Below, one piece after another: positions 6,850-12,600 of a stretch of DNA of 15,322 nt; positions within the stretch are counted from its first letter, which is position 1, and the number at the start of each line of letters is the position of its first letter. The stretch covers positions 1-15,322 of the forward strand of contig CAZPMT010000137.1 in NCBI GenBank assembly GCA_964587655.1, in the 5' to 3' direction. Origin of the DNA: CAZPMT01 sp964587655. GTDB taxonomy: Bacteria > Hydrogenedentota > Hydrogenedentia > Hydrogenedentales > SLHB01. Position numbers and translations under genes: made by a program. Below the pieces are notes generated by a model. It ran no database searches. It was not told the DNA's origin and worked only from the letters and a program-made list of their open reading frames with translations.

Positions 6850-7653
6850 TCAACTCCCTGTGGAAGTGTAGTACCGCACGCCAAACCGCCAGATCTGAAT
6901 TGTAACCAGCAGAAAGAGAGCGCCGACAACGGGCGAAACCCAGTGAACCACGGCAGGCGAGCCCAAGATGTCCGCGCGCCCGAGGATCGCGTGCGCTGGG
7001 AAATAGTTGATGCACGCGAGCGGCACGATGAACGTGAACAAGCGCCGGAACCACGGGCTGTATATCGTCAAGGGCTGCTGGGCGGTTTCGACGCCGCCGT
7101 ACGTGAGGCAGTTCATGAGTTCGAGGGACTCGGTGCTCCAGAACGCAATCGTTGCCTCGATGACGCGCAGCCCGCAGAACAGGCATACGCCGCCCACAAC
7201 ACTGCACAACACCAACGCTATCCGGGGAAGCGTCCACGTGACGTTCAAGGCGGCGGCCGCCCAAAGCAGGACAAGCAACCCCTGCAACAAACGTCCCAGT
7301 TGGCCGAGGCGGACGTCGGCGCCCAGAATCTGAAGGAATGTGCTTCGAGGTCTCACAAGGACGCGGTCGAATTCGCCCCGCTTCAGCAGGCCGGGAAAAA
7401 GATCGAAACCACGGGCGAAACACTCGGACAGTGCGAACGGAACGTGGATCAAGCCGTAGAACAATGCGACTTCCGGGAGCGTCCAGTTGCGAAGGCTTCC
7501 AAATCGTGCGAACAGCGCCCAGATTGCCAGAAACTCGATGCCAGTGACCATGAAGGTTCCGAAGGCCGTCATGAGGAAAGAAGCGCGGTACTGCATCTGG
7601 CCGCGCACGGAGATGCCGAAGTACCGGAAGTAGAGACTGATGGAATCGGCCAT
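6850..7653 (-). CDS. ABC-2 type exporter permease, second subunit (COG3694-like)
   Basis: This 267-residue membrane subunit has six hydrophobic helices. The FDRVLVRPRS motif (about 95-104, after GLLKRGE) and the loop around ARGFDLFPGLLKRGEFDRVL are characteristic of the COG3694/PF06182 permeases that pair with COG4587 and COG4586. The start is ATG 7653: the ribosome site AAGGAGG ends exactly 9 nt before it. The alternative ATG at 7662 directly abuts that site, although it would form an ATGA overlap with the upstream gene. It is the last gene of the exporter operon. The substrate is unknown; related sets in cyanobacteria have been linked to viologen export, as I recall. Confidence 0.85.
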   Translation of the reverse strand: MADSISLYFRYFGISVRGQMQYRASFLMTAFGTFMVTGIEFLAIWALFARFGSLRNWTLPEVALFYGLIHVPFALSECFARGFDLFPGLLKRGEFDRVLVRPRSTFLQILGADVRLGQLGRLLQGLLVLLWAAAALNVTWTLPRIALVLCSVVGGVCLFCGLRVIEATIAFWSTESLELMNCLTYGGVETAQQPLTIYSPWFRRLFTFIVPLACINYFPAHAILGRADILGSPAVVHWVSPVVGALFLLVTIQIWRFGVRYYTSTGS

Positions 7654-7658
7654 GTCCT

Positions 7659-8450
7659 TCATCCTCCTTGTACGACGAGCCGCCGCGTCCCACGCGCCAG
7701 AAGCCAGCGTCCGCAGATGATCAGGAAAACCGTCCAGGCGAGTTGGTGGGCGATGACAATCGCGCCTTCCGACGGCGGGATGTTTCCCGTATAGAGTCGA
7801 AACGGTATGTCCGCCATTCCGCGGAAAGGCAGGAAGTTCAACAGCGGCTGCATCCAGGACGGGTACAGCGGCAGAGGGACAATGGAACCGGAAAAGACAA
7901 AGACAGCGGAATACATGAGCCGCGTGATTCCATCCCCTGTGATGGTCCAGAGCATCGTGACGGTCATGAGTGTTCCTAGCGCGGACGCGAGCAGTACCGA
8001 GGCGGTTGTCGATACTGCCCACAGGCAGCCGGCGGCGAGTGACGCCGGCGGCTGAAGGCCGAGGAAGAGTCCGGCCAGAATGAACATCGGGACGGCGCGC
8101 ATGAGCACCGGCGCTATCCGCGCTGCGGCCGCGCGGGCATACCACAACGAATACACATCCATGGGGCGAAGCATCTCGTACGCGACAGTTCCTGAGCGGA
8201 CCATTGCGACGACGTCATTATCAACCCCGACAAGAAGGATCAGCAGCGTGGCCTGCCCAAGCCAGATGTACGAGACTACCTGATCGAGGGTCATTGGCTG
8301 CGCCGCGGAGGATGATTGGTAGAAGGCGTAGAACACCATCACCCGCACCCAGCCCCAGAAGATCTGCGTGACAAGACCGGCCAGCGCCGCGGCCCGGTAC
8401 TGCAGCAACGTCCGAAAGCGCGCGCTGAATATCGCCCAATAACCCTTCAT
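7659..8450 (-). CDS. ABC-2 type exporter permease, first subunit (COG4587-like)
   Basis: This 263-residue membrane subunit starts at ATG 8450 with GGAG about 8 nt upstream. An in-frame codon at 8480 would add ten residues derived from the flanking repeat, so it is rejected. It has six helices. Typical family landmarks are YIWLGQATLLIL, DNDVVAMVRSGTVAYEMLRP (an ABC-2 coupling-loop-like segment) and FSGSIVPLPLYPSWMQPLLN followed by FLPFRGMADIPF. It should pair with the downstream permease and the ATPase at 9125-10108 to form an exporter. Its promoter-proximal side is now a GxxExxY gene and repeats, so it may rely on readthrough or on a new promoter (8490-8518). Confidence 0.85.
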   Translation of the reverse strand: MKGYWAIFSARFRTLLQYRAAALAGLVTQIFWGWVRVMVFYAFYQSSSAAQPMTLDQVVSYIWLGQATLLILLVGVDNDVVAMVRSGTVAYEMLRPMDVYSLWYARAAAARIAPVLMRAVPMFILAGLFLGLQPPASLAAGCLWAVSTTASVLLASALGTLMTVTMLWTITGDGITRLMYSAVFVFSGSIVPLPLYPSWMQPLLNFLPFRGMADIPFRLYTGNIPPSEGAIVIAHQLAWTVFLIICGRWLLARGTRRLVVQGG

Positions 8451-8471
8451 CGTATCAACTCCACGCCCAAA

Positions 8472-8505
8472 TGGAACCACGGATGAACACGGATAAACAC
8501 GGATG
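8472..8505. repeat. CACGGAT repeat, copy R1 (34 bp)
   Basis: A perfect 34-bp copy, built from about 10-bp units (CACGGATGAA, CACGGATAAA, CACGGATG) after a TGGAAC lead. The identical sequence occurs inverted at 8988-9021, and a 30-bp part occurs in the same orientation at 9031-9060. It lies just 22 bp upstream of the permease start. Confidence 0.9.
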
Positions 8506-8518
8506 TGACAACTGTCAA
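8490..8518 (-). promoter_or_regulatory. possible promoter reaching into repeat R1
   Basis: On the minus strand a consensus TTGACA (8518-8513) is followed by 17 nt and TATCCG (8495-8490), the latter inside repeat R1. The -35 matches perfectly but the -10 matches only three positions. The -35 overlaps a small palindrome, TGACA-AC-TGTCA (8506-8517). If active, it would drive the two permeases independently of the ATPase. Confidence 0.3.
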
Positions 8519-8545
8519 CGGCTGGGAGCGCTTATCCATGTCTCC

Positions 8546-8920
8546 TCAATTGAGGATTCGTTTTATCTCGATCCGTGGCGTGCCGAAGTTAATGAGAAGG
8601 CACACCTTCAACCCGGTGGCTTTAAGGTAGTTGATGCATTGGGCCATGTGGACGTCGTCTAACGCCTTGGCCGCCTTCAACTCTATAAGGACTTCGTTCT
8701 CCGCGAGAAGGTCAGCGGTAAAATCGCCCACGATTTCGCCGTCGTAGAGAATCTTGATGGGATGTTGCTGTTGGACTGCCACGCCGTTCTTCCGAAGCTC
8801 ATGGACAAGGGCGTTTTCGTATACCTTCTCCAGGAAACCGGCTCCAAGTGTGTTAGAAACCGTGTAGGAACAGCCAATGATCCGCTCAGTGATCTTTTCA
8901 AGACGCTCTTCCATTCCCAT
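8546..8920 (-). CDS. GxxExxY protein, PD-(D/E)XK nuclease-like
   Basis: This 124-residue protein starts at ATG 8920 with AGGAG about 10 nt upstream. The defining motif GFLEKVY is at 28-34 (G28, E31, Y34). A nuclease-like core follows: IKILYDGEIVGDFTADLL (55-72), with E80 and K82 in VLIELKAAKAL. That gives the D-x(n)-E-x-K pattern of the PDDEXK_3/GxxExxY family (TIGR04256). The C-terminus YLKATGLKVCLLINFG (98-113) is also typical. Catalytic residues appear intact. The cellular role of the family is not known to me. A frame extension to 9091 only translates the CACGGAT repeats (MNTDKHG-like text). The stop codon sits in a 12-bp palindrome, CCTCAATTGAGG (8544-8555). The gene splits an ABC exporter operon. 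Confidence 0.9.
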   Translation of the reverse strand: MGMEERLEKITERIIGCSYTVSNTLGAGFLEKVYENALVHELRKNGVAVQQQHPIKILYDGEIVGDFTADLLAENEVLIELKAAKALDDVHMAQCINYLKATGLKVCLLINFGTPRIEIKRILN

Positions 8921-8987
8921 GATCTGCACTCTCCTCTTTTTTTGGCCAAGGGGCACGAACCAACCATTGATATCCAAGTCCCTTTGC

Positions 8988-9060
8988 CATCCGTGTTTAT
9001 CCGTGTTCATCCGTGGTTCCACATTTCTCAACCACGGATGAACACGGATAAACACGGATG
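8988..9060. repeat. CACGGAT repeats R2 and R3 forming a long hairpin
   Basis: R2 (8988-9021) is the exact inverse of R1 at 8472-8505. R3 (9031-9060) has the R1 orientation. R2 and R3 pair over 30 bp with a short unpaired centre (CATTTCTCA plus flanking bases), so a transcript would fold into a strong hairpin between the ATPase gene and the GxxExxY gene. Confidence 0.9.
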
Positions 9061-9124
9061 AAACAAGAAACAACGACTGTATGTCTTGCACGAATCTCCC
9101 GAGTTTTGAATTGGCGGGGCGTCT

Positions 9125-10108
9125 TCATGGTCTCATCCCAGCGTAGATCCGCGCGATGATCTGCTCGATGGGAGGGTTCTCGACGAAGAGGTCGCGCACG
9201 CCGTATCGCGCCGTGACGCGACTGATTAGCGTTGCCGCGGGCACGCGATCGGGATCGAAACGCAGGGTTACGCGCTGGCCGTCGCGTCTGATCACCTCGG
9301 CGTCAGGATCGGCGACGTCTCCCGTGCCGTCGAGCAGGTCCACCGTGAGCCACCTCTCCGTCGTGACGGTCTTGCGGAGATCTTGCAGCGTCCCGTCCGA
9401 CAATATGCGCCCTTCGTTGATCACCATCACCCGATCGCACAGCGCCTCGATGTCGTCCATGTCGTGCGTGGTCAGGATGACCGTGAGCTGCAATTCCCGA
9501 TTCATGCTCCGCACGAAGTCCCGCACCGCCAGCTTTGACACCGCGTCCAATCCGATCGTCGGCTCGTCCAGGTACAGCAACCGCGGACGATGCAGCAGAG
9601 AGGCCGCGAGATCGCATCGCATCCGTTGTCCCAGGCTGAGCTGGCGCACCGGAACGTCCAGAAACGAACGCATATCCAAACGCTCGATAAGCTCGTCGCG
9701 CGTGGCGAGGTACTCTCCCTTTGGGACCCGATAAATATCCCGCAGAAGATCGAACGACTCGATGGCCGGCAGGTCCCACCACAGTTGCGTCCGCTGGCCG
9801 AACACGACGCCGATGTCGCGCGCGTTCGCGATCCGATCCCGCCACGGAGAACGCCCAAGCACCTCGCACCGGCCCGCGTCCGGCACGAGGATGCCCGACA
9901 GGACTTTGACGGTTGTCGATTTGCCCGCGCCGTTTGGCCCGATATATCCCACCAGTTCCCCCCGGTCGATCGTGAACGATATGCCGTCCAGCGCGTGGAC
10001 AGTTCGGTGGCGCCGATACGCCAAACCCTTGACCGCACCCCACAGTCCGGCCGCACGTTCGGCAACGGAAAAAGTCTTGACAAGGTTCTCGACGCGAATA
10101 AGAGACAT
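9125..10108 (-). CDS. ABC exporter ATP-binding subunit (COG4586-like)
   Basis: This 327-residue ATPase has all nucleotide-binding motifs: Walker A GPNGAGKST (57-65), Q-loop Q105 (VVFGQRTQLWWDLP), signature LSLGQ (157-161), Walker B LLYLDEP (177-183) followed by TIGLD, and switch histidine H215 (TTHD). The 'FGQRTQLWWDLP' stretch and an N-terminal insert (GLWGAVKGLAYRRHRTVHAL, 21-40) mark the COG4586 type. That type works with COG4587 and COG3694 permeases, both of which follow here. A C-terminal regulatory extension runs from about residue 245 to the end. It powers export across the inner membrane; the substrate is unknown. It is the first gene of the operon and is now separated from the permeases by about 0.67 kb of inserted-looking DNA. 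Confidence 0.92.
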   Translation of the reverse strand: MSLIRVENLVKTFSVAERAAGLWGAVKGLAYRRHRTVHALDGISFTIDRGELVGYIGPNGAGKSTTVKVLSGILVPDAGRCEVLGRSPWRDRIANARDIGVVFGQRTQLWWDLPAIESFDLLRDIYRVPKGEYLATRDELIERLDMRSFLDVPVRQLSLGQRMRCDLAASLLHRPRLLYLDEPTIGLDAVSKLAVRDFVRSMNRELQLTVILTTHDMDDIEALCDRVMVINEGRILSDGTLQDLRKTVTTERWLTVDLLDGTGDVADPDAEVIRRDGQRVTLRFDPDRVPAATLISRVTARYGVRDLFVENPPIEQIIARIYAGMRP

Positions 10109-10200
10109 AGCTGCCCTGCGCTGTAACGCGAGTTCGCCCCAGATGGATGAGTGTCTTTACAGGACCCGGCGCCGCTGTTAGACCTGCGAATGATACACTG

Positions 10201-10229
10201 ATCATACCCCGAAACGTCTTGCGGCGCAA
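10201..10229 (-). promoter_or_regulatory. promoter for the ABC exporter operon
   Basis: TTGCGC (10229-10224 on the minus strand), 17 nt and TATGAT (10206-10201) give a leader of about 85 nt to ATG 10108. The layout is the same as for the promoter at 6323-6351. Confidence 0.45.
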
Positions 10230-10318
10230 GCTGCGACGCGCAAGGGATCAGCGATTCCGCAAGTTTCCCCAGAGAAGTTCGGTCTTGTGATCACATTACG
10301 TGCACGTTTTGTGTGGGC

Positions 10319-10500
10319 CCGCTCAAGGCTTGACGCCTAGAATCTGTTTCTAGCTCTTTTCGATATCCTCCTACCTCTTGTAACTTCATGACTATCGTAC
10401 TACTCTTGAACTCGCCATATCAACACCACGGCAACGGTATTGCTCGGAACACTGATTCCGGCGCTGTTGACGCCGATAACGCGGTATTCGATTTCTCCGC
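10319..10500. repeat. 1380-bp-spaced direct repeat, copy A
   Basis: Colinear without a gap to 11699-11880 (offset exactly 1380). The ends are strongly conserved: the AAGGCTT-ACGCCTAGAATC region at 10325-10349, and the fibronectin-III-like tail at 10421-10500. The middle about 70 bp is much more diverged. The remaining intergenic DNA (10230-10318) shows nothing else I can support. Confidence 0.75.
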
Positions 10501-10501
10501 G
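10400..10501 (-). pseudogene. fibronectin-III-like C-terminal tail, remnant A
   Basis: Reading the minus strand to the TAG at 10400-10402 gives EIEYRVIGVNSAGISVPSNT, then VAVVLIWRVQE. The sequence EYRV.AVN.AG...PSNT is the classic last-strand pattern of fibronectin type III domains. Upstream (higher coordinates) the frame runs into the CGCAGAG repeat, so the body of the gene is missing. It is a fragment, not a functional gene. Confidence 0.6.
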
Positions 10502-10580
10502 AATCTCAGCGTCCTCTGCAACTCTGCGTTGAGATCTTTCCACCGCAGAGGCGCAAAGACTACAGAGGTCCGCAGAGGTC
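10502..10580. repeat. CGCAGAG-type dispersed repeat
   Basis: Multiple copies of CGCAGAG and CTCTGC in both orientations, including CTCTGCAACTCTGCG, CACCGCAGAGGCGC and a tandem AGAGGTCC. I know this low-complexity repeat type from memory as widespread in PVC and related genomes. It directly abuts, and seems to have replaced, the upstream part of the fibronectin tail remnant. Confidence 0.6.
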
Positions 10581-10621
10581 CTTGATTCCAGGTTGTCCTC
10601 AAGGCGATTGAACGTGGGCTG

Positions 10622-11068
10622 CTATACCTCCAGGTCGTCCAGAAGAAGGACGGGGATCTCAACAAGTTTGGACAACCGGCGGTCATTTGTTACAAACGCC
10701 TGGCAGCCGGTCGCCGCCGCCATCCCCACTTGCAGGGCATCCATCAAAGCAATGGAATGCATGGCGCGCACACGCGCGGCCCGTTCGGCCACTTCAGGAC
10801 CGATCTCGTAAAATTCCGTTCCGGCTCCATGAAGGATCAATTTCCTGTAGCTCTCGGATTGCTGCGCCAGACCCAGCCTGATAGGGTGTACCAGGCACTC
10901 CGCGAGCGTAACGGGAGACGTCACGATCACGATGTTCCTCTCCCTGCGAATGCGGAACAGGGCGTCCATACGGAGAAAGTAAACGGGATGCCGCTCGAGA
11001 AAGTAGATCACCGGCGCCGTGTCCAGGAAGAGCCGCTGGACATTCTCCAATACGCCCGCCAGTTTCAT
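10622..11068 (-). CDS. VapC-like PIN-domain toxin
   Basis: This 148-residue PIN ribonuclease has the acidic active-site set: D16 (FLDTAPVIYFLE), E57 (LAECLV), D110 (LMDALQ) and D129 (TNDRRL). The length is normal for VapC, which cleaves tRNA or rRNA when freed from its antitoxin. The start at ATG 11068 overlaps the upstream small gene in an ATGA arrangement, so the two are a coupled pair. All four acidic residues are present, so the enzyme is probably active. Confidence 0.88.
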   Translation of the reverse strand: MKLAGVLENVQRLFLDTAPVIYFLERHPVYFLRMDALFRIRRERNIVIVTSPVTLAECLVHPIRLGLAQQSESYRKLILHGAGTEFYEIGPEVAERAARVRAMHSIALMDALQVGMAAATGCQAFVTNDRRLSKLVEIPVLLLDDLEV

Positions 11069-11304
11069 CTTACGTCCCTTGCCTCATCCGATTGCTTTCG
11101 TCCGCGGCTGACCCACTCCTGAGCGTCTTCCCCACACAGAGGATAGGGCGCCGAACCGGCGTAGTCCTCCCACGCGGGCGGATCCTCTGGCGTTGTTTCG
11201 GCCATACGCACATGGTGGATTAAGCGCTCGATCAGCATCAGGCACTGATCCGCCGGGAGCTTCTCTGCCTCCTGTAAGACATCTTTATACGATTGCGCGT
11301 TCAT
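11065..11304 (-). CDS. putative antitoxin of the VapC-like toxin
   Basis: This 79-residue protein starts at ATG 11304 with AGGAGG 8 nt upstream. Its N-terminal helix (YKDVLQEAEKLPADQCLMLI, 6-25) resembles the 'A..L....R..L...L' opening of small addiction-module antitoxins. The C-terminal half (WEDYAGSAPYPLCGEDAQEW) is acidic and probably wraps the toxin. The assignment as antitoxin rests mainly on the ATGA overlap with the PIN toxin. No ribbon-helix-helix or AbrB motif is evident. Confidence 0.7.
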   Translation of the reverse strand: MNAQSYKDVLQEAEKLPADQCLMLIERLIHHVRMAETTPEDPPAWEDYAGSAPYPLCGEDAQEWVSRGRKQSDEARDVR

Positions 11305-11366
11305 GACTCACGCCTCCTGGACATCCTAACCCTATACCGTCTCTGACGCTCGGAATCGTACCACTT

Positions 11367-11543
11367 TCACCGTTTTCCGGCAATAGAGTGTTCGGGGTAA
11401 TTCCAGCCTCTCTTGCGAAATTCCTCAAGGACGCAAACATGCATATCGCGCAATTGCTGAGACATGGGCACCCCCGCATAACGCCGCGCAATACTTCTCT
11501 TGATTTCCCAGGTCTCTTCCAGCCAATCCAGGTGTTCATCCAT
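11367..11543 (-). CDS. 58-residue protein, likely orphaned antitoxin
   Basis: A small gene starts at ATG 11543 behind a perfect AGGAGG with 9-nt spacing and ends at TGA 11367. The product opens MDEHLDWLEETWEIKRSIAR and closes YPEHSIAGKR. It is highly charged and predicted helical, with a central VPMSQQLRDMHVCVLEEFRK. I do not recognise a named family. Its start overlaps by 8 nt the stop of a collapsed PIN gene (11536-11625), mirroring the intact PIN/small-protein pair at 11931-12600. I therefore infer it is the antitoxin left behind after its toxin was deleted. A 31-residue ORF-free gap (11305-11366) separates it from the next pair. Confidence 0.6.
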   Translation of the reverse strand: MDEHLDWLEETWEIKRSIARRYAGVPMSQQLRDMHVCVLEEFRKRGWNYPEHSIAGKR

Positions 11544-11625
11544 AGAGAATCACCTCCTCGGAAGTGATGATGTCAAACTTGAACCCGAAGACTGATGTTT
11601 CGACATAGATGTGCAATGGCCGCAT
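11536..11625 (-). pseudogene. PIN toxin reduced to its two ends
   Basis: A 29-codon frame from ATG 11625 reads MRPLHIYVETSVFGFKFD and then IITSEEVILYG before TGA. The first part is the typical first strand of a PIN domain with its acidic residue (YVETSVFG, E9). The second resembles the C-terminal 'SPEEVI.YG' ending of the same toxin subfamily. About 110 residues of domain body are missing between them, yet the frame is kept up to the normal stop next to the partner gene. A clean internal deletion is the simplest reading. The C-terminal match is from memory. Confidence 0.55.
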
Positions 11626-11698
11626 ATTCGTCTCTCTCACGACAACTTTACTACGAACTGGCCCGAACCTCAAGGGTGCGAAGTCTGTAAGGCGGGTT

Positions 11699-11880
11699 CC
11701 GCTGAAGGCTTAACGCCTAGAATCTGTTTCCAATCCTTTCCGACATTCCCCTTCTCAGCAATTCCTGCTGAACATCATAGGACTTCTGTGTTTCCGCTCA
11801 CGACACCACGGCTGCGGTATTGCTCGGCACACTTATTCCGGCGCTATTGACGGCAATAACACGGTATTCGATCTCGCGGC
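11699..11880. repeat. 1380-bp-spaced direct repeat, copy B
   Basis: Partner of 10319-10500, with identical spacing and no gap. The conserved blocks are 11701-11730 (containing AAGGCTTAACGCCT) and 11801-11880 (fibronectin tail). The stretch 11626-11698 between this and the collapsed PIN gene holds nothing I recognise. Confidence 0.75.
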
Positions 11881-11959
11881 GTTGCGACTGCTGCGAGAGC
11901 AAGACGTGAGTCTCCAGTAGGCTCGTTCTTTCAGGTGTGACTCTTGCCTTTGGTCTCAT
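11798..11959 (-). pseudogene. fibronectin-III-like C-terminal tail, remnant B
   Basis: From an ATG at 11959, which lies inside the 3' end of the upstream small gene in another frame, 53 codons run to TGA 11798. They contain TSLLETHVLLSQQ and then EIEYRVIAVNSAGISVPSNT, with AAVVS at the end. This is the last part of a fibronectin type III domain, longer than remnant A. Whether it is still translated by coupling to the upstream gene is open. It lacks the first strands of the domain, so I treat it as a fragment. Confidence 0.55.
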
Positions 11960-12125
11960 CTGCCGTTGCGGATTCCAGGCTCACGAGTTTGTCGCCGTGG
12001 CGGGTCTGGATCTCCATGAGACGTTTTGTCAGACGCCCCAAGTCGTACTCGGCTTCAATCAGGAGTTCCTCGCGCCATTTTCGCGTCTCGGCGACAATGG
12101 GATCAGTCCAAACCGCTGTCTTCAT
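11931..12125 (-). CDS. small partner (putative antitoxin) of the PIN toxin
   Basis: This 64-residue protein starts at ATG 12125 with GAGGAG about 7 nt upstream, inside the last 23 nt of the PIN gene. It opens TDPIVAETRKWREELLIEAE (7-26) and continues with a long charged helix (YDLGRLTKRLMEIQTRHGDK). Small 'DPIV.E.R..RE' proteins commonly follow PIN genes of this subtype, which supports an antitoxin role in a toxin-first operon. The family recall is from memory. Codons past residue 55 are polar and may be disordered. Confidence 0.68.
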   Translation of the reverse strand: MKTAVWTDPIVAETRKWREELLIEAEYDLGRLTKRLMEIQTRHGDKLVSLESATADETKGKSHT

Positions 12126-12600
12126 AGAGCAACTCCTCTGGCGTACAGATCGTAGGGACGGCAAGTCCGCGCGCCCGGTTGATTTCCTCCAGGCGGCGTT
12201 TCACCCGGCCCTGCGCGATGTGTTCGCAGTTCCATGTTACCACATAATCCATTCGATTCAACGTCGCAATGGCCAAGTGAAGCGCATCGGCACTTGCCTT
12301 GGCCGGAAGAGGGATCTCTCGGACGTACAAGTCGGCAAGATGCCTCGCTTCCTCCGATATGGCCAAGACTGGGTATTGCTCGATGGCTTCTAGTCGTTGC
12401 GAGGCCGCGCCGGGATCCCCGCGGCCAGCTTCCGAGTGGACCAACTCCGAAACGTATGCCTCGTAGAGGGCCAACGAGGAATCCCACCACGCGCGTGTGG
12501 TCTCCTGATGTCCCAACACCACAACGTCCCGCGAGGGGCGTGCAACCAGGTAGCTGACAACCGACGTTTCCAGATATGCGCGCGGTCTGATCGGATTCAT
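12103..12600 (-). CDS. PIN-domain toxin
   Basis: This 165-residue PIN-fold protein has E11 (YLETSVVSYL) in place of the usual first aspartate, E57 (HSEAGRGD), D105 (SADALHLAIA) and N124 (VTWNCEHI). It closes with the conserved C-terminal CTPEELL. This glutamate-first subgroup is typical of VapC-like toxins paired with a small downstream partner, which is present at 11931-12125 with a 23-nt overlap. It looks full length and probably acts as an RNase. Its start overlaps by 4 nt the stop of a truncated paralogue immediately upstream. Confidence 0.83.
   Translation of the reverse strand: MNPIRPRAYLETSVVSYLVARPSRDVVVLGHQETTRAWWDSSLALYEAYVSELVHSEAGRGDPGAASQRLEAIEQYPVLAISEEARHLADLYVREIPLPAKASADALHLAIATLNRMDYVVTWNCEHIAQGRVKRRLEEINRARGLAVPTICTPEELLYEDSGLD

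Larger units (their letters stand above)
8472..9060 (-). mobile_element. putative GxxExxY cassette bounded by inverted CACGGAT repeats
   Basis: A 589-bp block separates the ABC ATPase from its permeases. It contains a single complete gene (8546-8920) between perfect 34-bp inverted repeats (8472-8505 and 8988-9021), plus an extra 30-bp copy (9031-9060) that makes a hairpin with the second. It encodes no transposase and I see no obvious target duplication. Calling it mobile is an inference from the operon split and the repeat symmetry. Confidence 0.4.

Noticed and set aside
7654..8145. N-terminal extension of the second permease to 431 residues
   Set aside because: It would overlap most of the first permease gene in another frame; AAGGAGG fixes the start at 7653.
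8472..9060. CRISPR array from the CACGGAT repeats
   Set aside because: There are only three copies in mixed orientation with no regular spacers, and a gene sits between two of them.
8921..9091. N-terminal extension of the GxxExxY gene
   Set aside because: It only translates the CACGGAT repeats (MNTDKHG and VFIRVHPW text); the ribosome site supports ATG 8920.
10388..10585. plus-strand 65-codon frame
   Set aside because: It is the antisense of the fibronectin remnant and the CGCAGAG repeat.
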